This document shows, piece after piece, positions 27,261-37,036 of a stretch of 64,000 bases of DNA. This stretch comes from Pseudomonas sp. GV071 (GTDB lineage Bacteria > Pseudomonadota > Gammaproteobacteria > Pseudomonadales > Pseudomonadaceae). The stretch's first letter is position 1, and each line of letters opens with the position of its first letter. The notes beneath the pieces are model-generated. The model saw nothing but the letters and a program-made list of their open reading frames with translations, did no database searches and was not told the DNA's origin. The DNA is taken from NCBI RefSeq assembly GCF_003050835.1, contig NZ_QAOJ01000017.1:55739-119738 (forward strand). The letters run 5' to 3'. The translations under genes and the position numbers were made by a program.

Positions 27261-29952
27261 GATAACCTTGAATGCCTTGGTCGAGGAAACTCTCAACTTT
27301 GTTGCCGACAATGCCACCGAGGCCTTTCAGCACGATTTGCAGGAAGATCCCGCGGTCGCCTTTCTGTTCGCGCTGCAGGTCGAATTCGTCGTACTCGACC
27401 CAGTAACGGTTGATCACACGCAGTTTCCAGCAGCAGTTGTCGTATTCGAAACCACCAAAGGCTTCCAGCGTGCGGCTCTGGTTGTAGTCGAACTGCCAGC
27501 GAGCGATAGCGCTCCACTGCGGAACCACCGGCCAGATAACCGAGAAGTCGGACTGATCGATCTTGTACTCGTCGCCCGCCACTTCGAACTCGCCAGTGCG
27601 CGGGTTGAAGCGTTTGACGTCGTTGCGGTAGCGGTAGCCGGCGTTGACGATCTTGCCCGGGTTGGCTTCTGGCTGGTAATGCGCCATGACGTTGCCCGAG
27701 CGGGTTTCGCCGGCGTCCGGATCCCAGTTGAAGTCCGAGCTGACACGCCAGTCGCGGTTGATGCGGTATTGGCCAGTCAGGGCATACGGGGACACCGATG
27801 CTTCGTCTTTGGCGTCGATACCGGGCAACTGCACTTTGCGGTCTTCGAAGTAGAGGGTCTGACCGATCGCGACCTGGGCGCGCTCGAAACCGTTCGGTTC
27901 GATGAAGCTACTGCTGGTGCCGAGCGACAGCTGGTTGGCGTCGCCAATGCGGTCGCTGCTGGAGAAGCGGTTTTCACGGAACAGCGAGGCATAGCTGAAC
28001 GGGGTTTCGCTGGTGTCGAAGATCGGAATGTCCGACTGATCGCGGTACGGCACGTTCAGGTAGTACAGGCGCGGTTCCAGAGTCTGGCGATACGCGTTGC
28101 CAAACAAGGTGGTGTTGCGGTCGAAGTACAGGCCGCTGTCGACGCTGTACAGCGGTACGCCACGGTCCTGGCTGCTGCTGAAGTCCTGGCCGGGCAGCAG
28201 GGAGTTTTTGCCCTGTTGATCGAGGTCCAGGCTGTAGTCGGTGTAGAGGTATTTGACCGTTGGCTTGACGTAACCCCAGTTCCAGTTCAGCGGCAAGCTG
28301 GCGCCTGGTTCCAGATGTACACGGTCACCGGTGGCGCGGGTCAGACCTTGCAGGTAGCTGTCCGGGCTGAGGTTGCCGTTGTAGCTGTACTCGTCGAGAT
28401 TACGGTCGAAGCGCACGAACTCGGTGTTGTAGGTGAAGTTCAGGCCGCCCGGCTGGAACGGCAGAACGCCATCGAAGGTCACCTGTGGCAGACGGTCGTA
28501 CGGGGTCACGTCGGTAACCGTGGCCAGCTGGTACTGATGCACATTGAGCTTGGCGTCGAAGCTGTCGCCGCGGAAGGTCAGTGCACCCTGCTGGTTGACG
28601 AAGGTCTGGTTGCTGACGTCCAGGTCTGTTTCCAGGTCCTGGAAGTAGTACGGGTCGCTGATCTTGGTGTAATCGATGGTGCCCAGCAGGCGCGAATCCA
28701 GACCGGTCTGGTTCTGCAAGCTGTACAGGTAACGCTGGTCTTCGTACTTCGGCTCGTCCTTGCGCTCGTCGTCGCCGTCATCCAGGTAAGCGGCGCTGAC
28801 TTTGCCTTCGCTGCTTTGGGTGAGGTAACGGAACTCGCCTTCCATCATCACGCCGCGCTCGGACATGATGCGTGGGTACAAGGTGGCGTCGTAGTTCGGT
28901 GCCAGGTTGAAGTAGTACGGCGTTACCAGCATCAGGCCGGTATCGCTCGACGAACCGATGCTAGGCGGCAGGAAGCCGGACTGGCGACGGTCGTCGATCG
29001 GGAAATAGATGTACGGGGTGTAGAAGATCGGGATGTCTTTGACCCGCAACGTCACGTTGGTGGCGGTACCGAAACCGGTCGCCTGGTTCAAGGTGATGTT
29101 GTTGCCCTTCAGGTTCCAGGCATTGCTGCCGGGTTCGCAACGGGTGTAGGTACCATCCTTGAGGCGGATGATCGAATCTTCCTGGCGCTTGGCATACAGC
29201 GCGCTACCGCGAACGCTGGCCTTGTGCAGCACGTACTCGGCGTTGTCGATTTGCGCTTCGCCAGTGTCGAGCTGAATCTTGGCGTGGTCACCGACCACCA
29301 GTGCGCCGTTGTCACGCAGGCGTACATTGCCGTTCAGCTCGCCACGGTTCTCGGCTTGCAGCAGGCTGGCCTCGTCGGCCTGCACCTGCATGCTGCCCTG
29401 GCGCATGATCACATCACCGGCAAGGGTGGCGACCTGTTGTTCCTGCTCGTAGCGCGAGGCTTTGGCGGACAGATAAGTTGGCGCGTCTTTCTTCGCCGTC
29501 TTGTCGTTCATGCCAGGCCGCTCAGGCTCGATATACGCACCGGAGCAGTACGGGCCGGTTTCGGCCAGTTGCTCAGCGGTGAGCTTGTCGCGCGGAACCC
29601 AGTCGAGGTGACTGTAGTCAGCACTGCGAGACTTGAGGGCTTTGCCCTTGCTGTCAGTAACCAGCTGCGGCTTGGCCTCGTCGGCGACAGCTTCACCCGA
29701 GGCGACCGTGCTGGTCTTCTCGGCCGAGGTGCCCGCCAGTGAGCTCACCGCACCGGCGCTATGCACGGGGCGAGGAGGCAACACGGCGTTGTCCGCTTTC
29801 GGCGCACACGCCCAGCCACCCGAAGGCGACACCTGGCAGTCATACTGCTCGGCGGCGACCACGTATTGGGTAGCAACAGGTTGCAAGGCCAATAGGCTGC
29901 CGGTAACCAGCAGAGGGAATTTTTTACGAAACGCGGGGTATTTTACTGCCAT
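27235..29952 (-). CDS. lptD: LPS-assembly outer-membrane protein LptD
   Basis: A 905-residue outer-membrane beta-barrel that inserts lipopolysaccharide into the outer leaflet together with LptE. The start at 29952 gives a signal peptide (MAVKYPAFRKKFPLLVTGSLLAL..). After a Pseudomonas-type N-terminal stretch comes an OstA-type beta-jellyroll (about 175-300) and then a long barrel domain with alternating aromatic strands. Cysteine pairs near the start and end (YCSGAY; DNCCWKLRVINRYWVEY) are placed for the known interdomain disulfides. First gene of the operon with surA-pdxA-rsmA-apaG-apaH-glpE; divergent from amgK. Confidence 0.97.
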   Translation of the reverse strand: MAVKYPAFRKKFPLLVTGSLLALQPVATQYVVAAEQYDCQVSPSGGWACAPKADNAVLPPRPVHSAGAVSSLAGTSAEKTSTVASGEAVADEAKPQLVTDSKGKALKSRSADYSHLDWVPRDKLTAEQLAETGPYCSGAYIEPERPGMNDKTAKKDAPTYLSAKASRYEQEQQVATLAGDVIMRQGSMQVQADEASLLQAENRGELNGNVRLRDNGALVVGDHAKIQLDTGEAQIDNAEYVLHKASVRGSALYAKRQEDSIIRLKDGTYTRCEPGSNAWNLKGNNITLNQATGFGTATNVTLRVKDIPIFYTPYIYFPIDDRRQSGFLPPSIGSSSDTGLMLVTPYYFNLAPNYDATLYPRIMSERGVMMEGEFRYLTQSSEGKVSAAYLDDGDDERKDEPKYEDQRYLYSLQNQTGLDSRLLGTIDYTKISDPYYFQDLETDLDVSNQTFVNQQGALTFRGDSFDAKLNVHQYQLATVTDVTPYDRLPQVTFDGVLPFQPGGLNFTYNTEFVRFDRNLDEYSYNGNLSPDSYLQGLTRATGDRVHLEPGASLPLNWNWGYVKPTVKYLYTDYSLDLDQQGKNSLLPGQDFSSSQDRGVPLYSVDSGLYFDRNTTLFGNAYRQTLEPRLYYLNVPYRDQSDIPIFDTSETPFSYASLFRENRFSSSDRIGDANQLSLGTSSSFIEPNGFERAQVAIGQTLYFEDRKVQLPGIDAKDEASVSPYALTGQYRINRDWRVSSDFNWDPDAGETRSGNVMAHYQPEANPGKIVNAGYRYRNDVKRFNPRTGEFEVAGDEYKIDQSDFSVIWPVVPQWSAIARWQFDYNQSRTLEAFGGFEYDNCCWKLRVINRYWVEYDEFDLQREQKGDRGIFLQIVLKGLGGIVGNKVESFLDQGIQGYREREDQAY

Positions 29953-30078
29953 CTTGTAGTCCGGGCTTCCTGCGCGCCATCGGCCCGCTAGGACCGCACG
30001 CCTCTCGATGGGCTGAAAAAGATGCTGGATAATAAAGCATGACCCGCACAACGGCTAGGGCCGTCGGAGACCCTTGTA

Positions 30079-31104
30079 ATGCTTGATGAAGATGTACGCC
30101 TGCAACAGCTGTCGGTGTGGCTCGATGAGCAACTGCCCGCCCTTTTTGCCGCCCGCGGCTGGGGGGCGGTTCCCCCCGCAACCCTTACTGCCGCTAGCAG
30201 CGACGCCAGTTTCCGGCGTTATTTTCGCTGGCATGGCGAGGGTCGCACGTTCATCGTGATGGACGCGCCACCGCCTCAGGAAGACTGTCGGCCCTTCGTA
30301 AAAGTCGCCGGTTTGTTGGCTGAAGCAAAAATAAATGTGCCGGAAATTTTGGCCGAAGATCTCCAGCGCGGTTTTTTATTGCTGCCCGACCTTGGTCGCC
30401 AGACCTACCTCGACGTCATTAATGAAGAGAATGCCGACGCCTTGTTCGCCGATGCGCTACGAGCGCTGTTGGCGTTTCAGCAATTGCCGCAGCACACGCC
30501 GTTACCCAGTTACGACCACGCCTTGCTGACTCGTGAACTGCAGTTGTTCCCCGACTGGTATGTGCGCCATGAACTGGGCCTGGAGTTTACTGAGGCGCAA
30601 CAAGCGGCCTGGCAACGTATCTGCACCGTATTAATCGACAGCGCCCTGGCCCAGCCGAAGGTGCTGGTGCATCGCGACTACATGCCACGCAATCTGATGC
30701 TCAGCGAGCCGAACCCCGGCGTGTTGGATTTTCAGGATGCGGTGTATGGCCCGGTTACCTATGACGTCACCAGTCTGTTCAAGGACGCCTTCCTCAGTTG
30801 GCCGGAGGCGCGTGTGCGCGGCTGGCTGACCCAATACTGGCAGCAGGCCGGCGCCCTGGGCATTCCGGTGCAGGCCGAGCTTGAAGAGTTCCTCCGCGCC
30901 AGCGACCTGATGGGCTTGCAGCGCCACCTCAAGGTGATCGGTATTTTCGCGCGTATCTGCCACCGCGACGGCAAGCCGAAATACCTCGGCGATGTGCCGC
31001 GCTTCTTCTCCTATATAGAAGCGGTACTGGCCCGGCGTCCGGAGCTGGCGGAATTGGGCGAGCTGTTTGCCAGCCTGCGCCAGGCCAAGGCGGCCACCAT
31101 ATGA
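30079..31104 (+). CDS. amgK: N-acetylmuramate/N-acetylglucosamine kinase AmgK
   Basis: A 341-residue aminoglycoside-phosphotransferase-fold kinase that phosphorylates the anomeric OH of MurNAc and GlcNAc released by wall turnover. Motifs: SSDASFRRYFR near the N-terminus, the catalytic VHRDYMPRNLM and the metal-binding LDFQDAVYGPVTYD. GGAGA lies 8 nt before the ATG. It overlaps murU by 4 bp. The pair forms the anabolic recycling pathway described in P. putida that bypasses de novo UDP-MurNAc synthesis and gives intrinsic fosfomycin resistance. Confidence 0.93.
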   Translation: MLDEDVRLQQLSVWLDEQLPALFAARGWGAVPPATLTAASSDASFRRYFRWHGEGRTFIVMDAPPPQEDCRPFVKVAGLLAEAKINVPEILAEDLQRGFLLLPDLGRQTYLDVINEENADALFADALRALLAFQQLPQHTPLPSYDHALLTRELQLFPDWYVRHELGLEFTEAQQAAWQRICTVLIDSALAQPKVLVHRDYMPRNLMLSEPNPGVLDFQDAVYGPVTYDVTSLFKDAFLSWPEARVRGWLTQYWQQAGALGIPVQAELEEFLRASDLMGLQRHLKVIGIFARICHRDGKPKYLGDVPRFFSYIEAVLARRPELAELGELFASLRQAKAATI

Positions 31105-31772
31105 AGGCGATGATTCTGGCCGCAGGCAAGGGTGAGCGCATGCGCCCCCTGACCCTGCACACGCCCAAGCCGCTGATCCCGGTCGCCGGTGTGCCGCTGA
31201 TCGAGTACCACCTGCGAGCCTTGGCAGCAGCCGGTTTCAAGGAGGTGGTAATCAACCACGCCTGGCTCGGTCAGCAGATCGAAGACCACCTCGGCGACGG
31301 CGCGCAGTTCGGTCTGCGCATCGTCTATTCGCCAGAAGGCGAGCCGCTGGAAACCGGTGGCGGCATTTTCCGCGCATTGCCGCTGTTGGGTGAAGAACCT
31401 TTCCTGGTGGTCAATGGCGACGTCTGGACGGACTACGATTTTCGCGCGATCCCTCAGCACCTCAATGGCCTGGCCCACCTGGTGATGATCGACAACCCCG
31501 CGCATCACCCTGCCGGCGATTTCATTCTGCGTGACGGCCAGCTCAGCGACGGTCAGCCGGGTGCGGCGACCCTGACCTACAGCGGTATCGCCATTCTCGC
31601 GCCAGCGTTGTTCGACGGTTGCCAGCCTGGTCCCTTCAAGCTGGCGCCGCTGCTGCGCGAAGCAATGGCGGCAGGGCAGGTGAGTGGCGAACATCACCGC
31701 GGGCACTGGGTGGATGTCGGCACCCATGAGCGCCTGGCCGAAGTCGAACACCTGCTGGCGGTGGCCGGCTGA
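31101..31772 (+). CDS. murU: N-acetylmuramate-1-phosphate uridylyltransferase MurU
   Basis: A 223-residue nucleotidyltransferase that turns MurNAc-1-phosphate and UTP into UDP-MurNAc. The N-terminal MKAMILAAGKGERMRPLT is the nucleotide-binding signature of sugar-phosphate nucleotidyltransferases, followed by PKPLIPVAG, ETGGGI and the metal-binding VVNGDVWTDYDF. Overlaps with amgK upstream (4 bp) and the DjlA-like gene downstream (1 bp) show one coupled operon. Confidence 0.94.
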   Translation: MKAMILAAGKGERMRPLTLHTPKPLIPVAGVPLIEYHLRALAAAGFKEVVINHAWLGQQIEDHLGDGAQFGLRIVYSPEGEPLETGGGIFRALPLLGEEPFLVVNGDVWTDYDFRAIPQHLNGLAHLVMIDNPAHHPAGDFILRDGQLSDGQPGAATLTYSGIAILAPALFDGCQPGPFKLAPLLREAMAAGQVSGEHHRGHWVDVGTHERLAEVEHLLAVAG

Positions 31773-32545
31773 TGCTCTGGCCAGCGACCTTTGTCGGGGC
31801 CACCGCCGGGTTGGCGCTGGCCAGTATTCCGGGCGCCTTGCTGGGCATTCTGCTTGGCCAGGTGGTGGACCGGCGCATGGCCCTGGAAAGCTGGGACGAC
31901 TTGCGTGGTCGGCTCAAAGGCGCACGGCCTACCGGGGTGTCAGACCAGGACCTGCTCTTTGTGTTGCTCGGCCGTTTGGCCAAGAGTGATGGCCAGGTGC
32001 TGGAAGTGCATATCCAGCAAGCGCGTGCAGAAATGCAGCGTCTGCAATTGAGCGACGGCGAACAGCGCCGTGCCATCGAGGCTTTTACTCGCGGCAAGAA
32101 TGGTCAGGACGGTTTGCGCCTGCCGCTGCGGCGTTTACGCAGCCAGGTGCTGGCGGGCGAAGAAGTGTTGCGCGCCTGTTGGCGCATGGCTTGGGCCGAT
32201 GGTCGTGCCACCAGCACCGAGCGTGAGTTGTTGGTGTTGTGGGGCAAATGGCTGGGCCTGCGGCATGACCGGGTGACCGCGCTGGGCGCCGAGTTCGAAC
32301 CGCGCAGAAGCACTAACGTGGTCAGCAGTGTTACCTATGAACAGGCGCTGCGGGTGTTGAACGTGGCCCATGGCAGCGACGTACAGACCATCAAGAATGC
32401 CTACCGCCGCCTGCTCAGTCGTCACCACCCGGACAAGCTGGTGGGCGCAGGTGCGAGCCCGGCCAAAGTGCGCGAAGCCACCGAAAAAACCCGCGAGTTG
32501 CACAGTGCCTATGCGGTGGTGCGCGAGCAACGCGGGTTTCGCTGA
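31772..32545 (+). CDS. DjlA-like TerB/J-domain co-chaperone
   Basis: A 257-residue protein with an N-terminal hydrophobic segment (about 3-30, ATFVGATAGLALASIPGALLGILLG), a TerB-type helical domain (about 55-170) and a C-terminal J domain (about 190-255) with the DnaK-stimulating HPD motif (SRHHPDKL). This is the DjlA layout, a membrane-anchored DnaK partner, though somewhat shorter than E. coli DjlA. It is coupled to murU by a 1-bp overlap. A REP doublet follows its stop. Confidence 0.87.
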   Translation: MLWPATFVGATAGLALASIPGALLGILLGQVVDRRMALESWDDLRGRLKGARPTGVSDQDLLFVLLGRLAKSDGQVLEVHIQQARAEMQRLQLSDGEQRRAIEAFTRGKNGQDGLRLPLRRLRSQVLAGEEVLRACWRMAWADGRATSTERELLVLWGKWLGLRHDRVTALGAEFEPRRSTNVVSSVTYEQALRVLNVAHGSDVQTIKNAYRRLLSRHHPDKLVGAGASPAKVREATEKTRELHSAYAVVREQRGFR

Positions 32546-32558
32546 CCCATAGGGGCCC

Positions 32559-32621
32559 GTAGGAGCGGCTTTAGCCGCGATGCTGTTGATCTAAAAACAT
32601 CGCGGCTGAAACCGCTCCTAC
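32559..32621. repeat. REP doublet (REPIN), GTAGGAGCGG type
   Basis: Inverted arms (32559-32580 and 32600-32621) match at 20 of 22 positions and extend outward by CCC/GGG. Core GTAGGAGCGGCTTTAGCCGC. It sits between the convergent DjlA-like and DUF3530 genes. Confidence 0.88.
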
Positions 32622-32636
32622 GGGTGAATGCTGTTG

Positions 32637-33710
32637 TTAGATCCCCGGCGATGTCGGCTCTGGCGGCGGTGGCGGTTCGGGGGCTTCGGCCGGCGCCGGG
32701 GCGTCAGGCCTGGCTGCGCCGGATTGCAGGTGTTGGCTCAACCAGCCTTTGACCCGCCGATACAACTGCTCCTGCTCGGTCGCCCGATCCCCCGGTAGCG
32801 CGCCCATGGCCACCTGGATATACGCCGGGTGTTTCTGCCGTTTGCTGGCCTCCTTGCGCAACTTGGCGGCGTCGCGGTCGAGGGGCAGGTCTTTGTAATA
32901 GAAGTCGCCGGTGGCCAATTTCAACTCAGGCACCAAGTCCTCCAGCACCGGGCTGAAGCCCACCGGTTTTTCCGCTGCCACCAGAATCAGATTGCTCACC
33001 TGTTTGGGCTTGTTGTCGGCCAGATAACGCGCCGCCCAGTAACCACCACTGCCATGTCCGAGCAGGACAATGGCTTTGGCTTTCTTCTCTTGGGCAAAGG
33101 CGATTGCGGCTTCGATGCGTGCGCTGACGCGGGTGGCGTGGGTGGTGCGCTGTTCTTCGCTGATGCCGCTCGGTGGCGGCGTGTTGTCGGCCGGCACGGC
33201 GGCATTTTCAGGTGTGGTGGCTGGCGCGGCTTCTGTGGTGTCGGTAGGTGGCGCATCCGCTTTCTTCTCTTCGCCTGCGGGCGGCGCGGCTTCTTCAATG
33301 GGGCGCAGCGGCGGCTCATCGCCTTGAGGGTCGGGCAGGCTCAAGCTCAGGGTATGCCAGCCGGCATCCGGCAGTTTTTCTCGCAGCGGCGCCATGGCTT
33401 GCGGCCAGTCTGCGGTCTCGCCGTCGCCTGGGATCAGGATAATCACCCCGGTGGCATCGCCGACATTGGCCAGCTTCCACAGGGCGAGGAATTCTTCATC
33501 GCCAGCCTTGAGCAGTTGCTGCTCCTTTTCAGGCACCCGTTTGGCCAGGGCGGCGGCATCGTCGACACTGCGTTCACTCAGCGGCGCCCGTTCGACGGCA
33601 GCGGCAGGCGCTTCGCCTTCCTTGGCCGGCACCGACTCATCGGCGGCATGCAAAGCGCCGCACAGCAGCAGCGACAACAGGGCAAGGCGCGGGCGCAGCA
33701 GGCGGGGCAT
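32637..33710 (-). CDS. DUF3530 alpha/beta-hydrolase-like secreted protein
   Basis: A 357-residue protein with a signal peptide (MPRLLRPRLALLSLLLCGALHA). The core resembles an alpha/beta hydrolase: a GVIILIPGDGETADWPQA strand-loop, then AIVLLGHGSGGYWAARYL, where the nucleophile position of G-x-S-x-G reads GHGSGG. A low-complexity Pro/Ala/Glu linker (about 140-190) splits it and a Pro-rich tail ends it. DUF3530 proteins have no assigned substrate. The frame stays open upstream across the sensor kinase on the other strand, but the signal peptide fixes the start. Confidence 0.82.
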   Translation of the reverse strand: MPRLLRPRLALLSLLLCGALHAADESVPAKEGEAPAAAVERAPLSERSVDDAAALAKRVPEKEQQLLKAGDEEFLALWKLANVGDATGVIILIPGDGETADWPQAMAPLREKLPDAGWHTLSLSLPDPQGDEPPLRPIEEAAPPAGEEKKADAPPTDTTEAAPATTPENAAVPADNTPPPSGISEEQRTTHATRVSARIEAAIAFAQEKKAKAIVLLGHGSGGYWAARYLADNKPKQVSNLILVAAEKPVGFSPVLEDLVPELKLATGDFYYKDLPLDRDAAKLRKEASKRQKHPAYIQVAMGALPGDRATEQEQLYRRVKGWLSQHLQSGAARPDAPAPAEAPEPPPPPEPTSPGI

Positions 33711-33821
33711 CGGGTGAATCCTTGGTGATGGTGATGGGTGCAGCCTAATCGGCTGTCGGCTATTTGTCAGGCGTGGAGTAAGGTAGGCCGCTTTCCACCC
33801 CGTCGCCGAGGTTTGCTGGGG

Positions 33822-36209
33822 ATGATTCGTTACCTCCTGGCCACCTGCCTGCTGCTGATTATGTGGCTGCCGGATGCCGCCTTCAGTGACACGGCTGCGC
33901 CGCCGCTGGCTTTGAGTGCCGAGCAGAGCGACTGGCTGGCCGCGCACAAACAGCTGCGCGTCGGCGTGGTGCTGCAAGCGCCCTATGCGCAGATGGACCG
34001 CCGCGTGCAGAAGCTCTCCGGCGCCCATGTCGACCTGATGAAAGCCCTGGCCAGCGCCCTCAATGTGGAGCTGGTGTGGCAAACCTATCCCGACCAGGCC
34101 GCCCTCGAAGCTGCCGCTCAAGCGCGCTTGTTCGACCTTGCGCCCGGGCAGATGCAAACCCCCGCCGGCCTGCGCCAATGGCTGTACTCCGACCCCTATA
34201 TGCGTGTGCCGCAACTGGTGGTGGGCGCGCGCCTGGGCGGTGCCGCGGTGGACTTCGAGCAGTTGGGTAGCAACGACCCGGTGGCGGTGCGTCAGCCCAG
34301 CGCGGTGGCCGATTACCTGCGTACCTCCTATTCCAACCTCAACCTGCAGCGCGTCGACAACGAGCGCCAGGCCCTGCAGAACCTGCTGGCCCAGCAGGTG
34401 AAATACGTGGTCATCGACGAGGCGCAGCTCAGTCGACTGTCGGGCGAGGCGGAGTTCGCCGAGCTGGCGGTGGTCGGCGATATCGGTTTTCCGCAGTTGC
34501 TGCGGGTGGCTTCGCGGCGTGACTGGCCGGAGCTCTCCGCCCTGGTCGACAAGGCCCTGGCCGCGCTGTCGCCCAAGCAACTGGACCAACTGCATAACCG
34601 CTGGGTACAGATCAAATACCCGCGCCTGAGCGAGTCCCCCGGCTTCTGGCAGAACCTCACCAGCCTGTTTGGCGTGTTGCTCGCGGCGGCAGTGGCCTGC
34701 CTGTTCTGGCTGCGCCGCCAGGTGCGCAATCTGGAGCGTGGGTTGCTGAATGCTCGCCATGCCCTGGAGCTGCGTGAGGCCGCCGAAGAGGCTTTGCGCC
34801 TGACCCAGTTTTCCATCGACCAGAGCACCGTCGGCATTCTCTGGGTCAACTGGGACAGCCACGTGCGCTATGCCAACCGCGCCGCCGAACAGATGCTCGG
34901 CTACCCGCCTGGCGGGGTGGTGGAACGGCCGCTGGCGGCCTTCGACCCGAACCTGCACATGGACCGCTGGCTGGCGCTGTGGAAACGCGCACGCGGCAGC
35001 GACGGCGAGCCGCTGAGTTTCGAAAGCAATCTGCAGCGCGCCGACGCCAGCACCTTGCCGGCCGATGTGTCGCTGAGCTTTCTGCGTTTTCGCCAGGCCG
35101 AATACCTGGTGGTGTACATCACTGACGTCACCGAGCGGCGCCGTGCCCTGGCCGCCTTGCAGGAAAGTCAGGCGCGCCTGCAGGGCATTGCCGCCAACGT
35201 GCCGGGCATGGTCTTTCGCCTGGAGCGCCCGCACGTCGGTGCCGAGGTCGAGTTCGCGTTTATCAGCGACGGCAGCGAAGGCATGGTCGGTTATCCCGCC
35301 GCTGTGTTGCAGGCTCGCGACCGCGGCCTGCGCAGCCTGGTCTACAGCGAGGACAAGGCCAGCTACCACGGCAGCCAGGACCTGGCTTTCGCCAACGACC
35401 GCGACTGGCACTGGCAGGGCCGCATCCTCACGGAGGGTGGCGAGCAGCGCTGGGCCGACATCAAGGCCATGGCCCGCCGTCTGGACGATAACTCGGTGGT
35501 CTGGGACGGCATCGCCTGGGACATCACCGACAACAAACGCATCGAGTTGGAGCTGGCCGATTCCCGTGCCCAGCTGCGCGAATTGTCGGCGCACCTGGAG
35601 AGCGTGCGTGAAGAAGAAAAAGCCCGCATCGCCCGCGAAGTGCACGATGAACTCGGCCAGGTACTGACCGTGCTGAAACTGGAAACCTCGATGTGCGAAC
35701 TGGCCTATGCCGAGCTGGACCCCGGTTTGCAGGACCGCCTGAACAGCATGAAGCGCCTGATCGCCAACCTGTTCCAGCTCGTGCGGGATGTGGCCACGGC
35801 GCTGCGTCCACCGATTCTGGATGCCGGCATCGCCTCGGCCATCGAGTGGCAGGCGCAGCGCTTCGAAGCGCGCACGCAGATTCCCTGCATCGTGCAGGTG
35901 CCGGACAACCTGCCGGCGCTGGCGGATGCCAAGGCCATTGGCCTGTTCCGCATTTTGCAGGAAGCGCTGACCAACGTGATGCGCCACGCCCAGGCGCATA
36001 CTGTCGAACTGCGCCTGGCCCTGGAGGGTGACCAGCTGTGCCTGACCGTAGTCGATGACGGCATCGGCTTTGTCGCGCAACCGGGGCGCAGCGCTTCGTT
36101 CGGCCTGGTGGGCATGCGCGAGCGCGTGCTGATGTTGGGCGGCACCTTGCGCCTGGATAGCGAGGTGGGCGAGGGCACCACCCTGACCGTGCGTATTCCG
36201 TTAGTTTGA
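33822..36209 (+). CDS. agtS: AgtS-type hybrid-sensing histidine kinase
   Basis: A 795-residue membrane kinase. The start at 33822 gives a signal sequence (MIRYLLATCLLLIMWLPDAAFS). A periplasmic solute-binding domain of family 3 (about 35-265) senses the ligand; one membrane helix follows (about 280-300), then two PAS domains (about 325-560), a HisKA_3 dimerisation segment with the phospho-acceptor in REVHDELGQ (about 605) and a HATPase domain (NxxRHAQA, DDGIGF, GLVGMRERV). It is followed 15 bp later by its regulator. In P. aeruginosa AgtSR controls uptake of 4-aminobutyrate and 5-aminovalerate by the adjacent AgtABCD transporter. Confidence 0.87.
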   Translation: MIRYLLATCLLLIMWLPDAAFSDTAAPPLALSAEQSDWLAAHKQLRVGVVLQAPYAQMDRRVQKLSGAHVDLMKALASALNVELVWQTYPDQAALEAAAQARLFDLAPGQMQTPAGLRQWLYSDPYMRVPQLVVGARLGGAAVDFEQLGSNDPVAVRQPSAVADYLRTSYSNLNLQRVDNERQALQNLLAQQVKYVVIDEAQLSRLSGEAEFAELAVVGDIGFPQLLRVASRRDWPELSALVDKALAALSPKQLDQLHNRWVQIKYPRLSESPGFWQNLTSLFGVLLAAAVACLFWLRRQVRNLERGLLNARHALELREAAEEALRLTQFSIDQSTVGILWVNWDSHVRYANRAAEQMLGYPPGGVVERPLAAFDPNLHMDRWLALWKRARGSDGEPLSFESNLQRADASTLPADVSLSFLRFRQAEYLVVYITDVTERRRALAALQESQARLQGIAANVPGMVFRLERPHVGAEVEFAFISDGSEGMVGYPAAVLQARDRGLRSLVYSEDKASYHGSQDLAFANDRDWHWQGRILTEGGEQRWADIKAMARRLDDNSVVWDGIAWDITDNKRIELELADSRAQLRELSAHLESVREEEKARIAREVHDELGQVLTVLKLETSMCELAYAELDPGLQDRLNSMKRLIANLFQLVRDVATALRPPILDAGIASAIEWQAQRFEARTQIPCIVQVPDNLPALADAKAIGLFRILQEALTNVMRHAQAHTVELRLALEGDQLCLTVVDDGIGFVAQPGRSASFGLVGMRERVLMLGGTLRLDSEVGEGTTLTVRIPLV

Positions 36210-36224
36210 GTAGGAGAATTTGCC

Positions 36225-36854
36225 GTGATCCGTGTACTGGTCGCCGAAGACCACACCATTGTTCGTGAAGGCATCAAGCAGCTGATTGGCCTGGCCAAAG
36301 ACCTCTGTGTTGTTGGCGAAGCGAGCAATGGCGAGCAACTGCTGGAAACTCTGCGCCAGACCGAGTGCGAAGTGGTCTTGCTGGATATTTCCATGCCTGG
36401 CGTCAACGGCCTGGAGTCGATTCCACGGATTCGCGCACTGAACAATCCGCCGGCGATTCTGGTGCTGTCGATGCACGACGAAGCGCAGATGGCCGCCCGC
36501 GCCCTCAAGGCTGGCGCCGCGGGTTATGCCACCAAGGACAGTGATCCGGCGTTGCTGCTGACGGCGATTCGGCGGGTGGCTTCGGGCGGGCGCTATATAG
36601 ACCCGGACTTGGCCGACCGCATGGTGTTCGAAGTGGGGCTTACCGATTCGCGGCCGCTGCATACGCGGTTGTCGGAGCGCGAGTTTTCCGTGTTCGAGCG
36701 GCTGGTGCAGGGCGCCAACGTCAACGACATTGCCCAGCAACTGGCGCTGAGCAACAAGACCATCAGCACCCATAAGGCGCGGCTGATGCAGAAGCTCAAT
36801 GCCAGCTCGGTGGCGGACTTGGTTAAGTACGCGATGGAGCACAAGTTGGTCTAA
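36225..36854 (+). CDS. agtR: AgtR-type NarL/LuxR response regulator
   Basis: A 209-residue regulator with GTG start (MIRVLVAEDHTIVREG) after AGGAG. The receiver domain shows the acidic pair (AEDH), the phospho-acceptor in VVLLDISMPG (Asp near 54) and a Lys near 104 (TKDSD). The C-terminal LuxR helix-turn-helix (about 145-205) includes LSEREFSVFERLVQGANVNDIAQQL. It is paired with AgtS and probably activates the agtABCD operon downstream, where a perfect dyad lies. Confidence 0.88.
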   Translation: MIRVLVAEDHTIVREGIKQLIGLAKDLCVVGEASNGEQLLETLRQTECEVVLLDISMPGVNGLESIPRIRALNNPPAILVLSMHDEAQMAARALKAGAAGYATKDSDPALLLTAIRRVASGGRYIDPDLADRMVFEVGLTDSRPLHTRLSEREFSVFERLVQGANVNDIAQQLALSNKTISTHKARLMQKLNASSVADLVKYAMEHKLV

Positions 36855-36871
36855 CGCGTTTTGCCAATCGT

Positions 36872-36935
36872 GTAGGAGCGGCTTCAGCCGCGATGCTCTT
36901 AAGATCAAAAGCATCGCGGCTGAAGCCGCTCCTAC
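36872..36935. repeat. REP doublet (REPIN), GTAGGAGCGG type
   Basis: Perfect 25-base inverted arms (36872-36896 and 36911-36935), core GTAGGAGCGGCTTCAGCCGC, 14-base AT-rich loop. It lies between the co-directional agtR and agtA, 17 bp after the agtR stop, so it may form a stabilising hairpin or partial terminator at the agtSR mRNA end. Confidence 0.9.
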
Positions 36936-37036
36936 GAAAAGCAAAAGCACTCACATACCTGATAGCGACCCTATTTCCCCCTTTGCCCGCTCTGCCCCCG
37001 CATCCCTCGGCCTGGCAATACCCAATCGCGCCAACG

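Noticed and set aside
26791..29742. Plus-strand open frame of about 980 codons opposite lptD and surA
   Set aside because: The sequence is Val/Ala/Gln-rich with no recognisable domain, and it lies fully antisense to two established genes.
33711..36080. Very long minus-strand open frame running from the DUF3530 gene across the agtS region
   Set aside because: It is the antisense of the well-supported sensor kinase AgtS; its translation is low-complexity His/Gln/Ala-rich, and the true DUF3530 start has a signal peptide at 33710. High GC and codon bias leave the opposite strand open.
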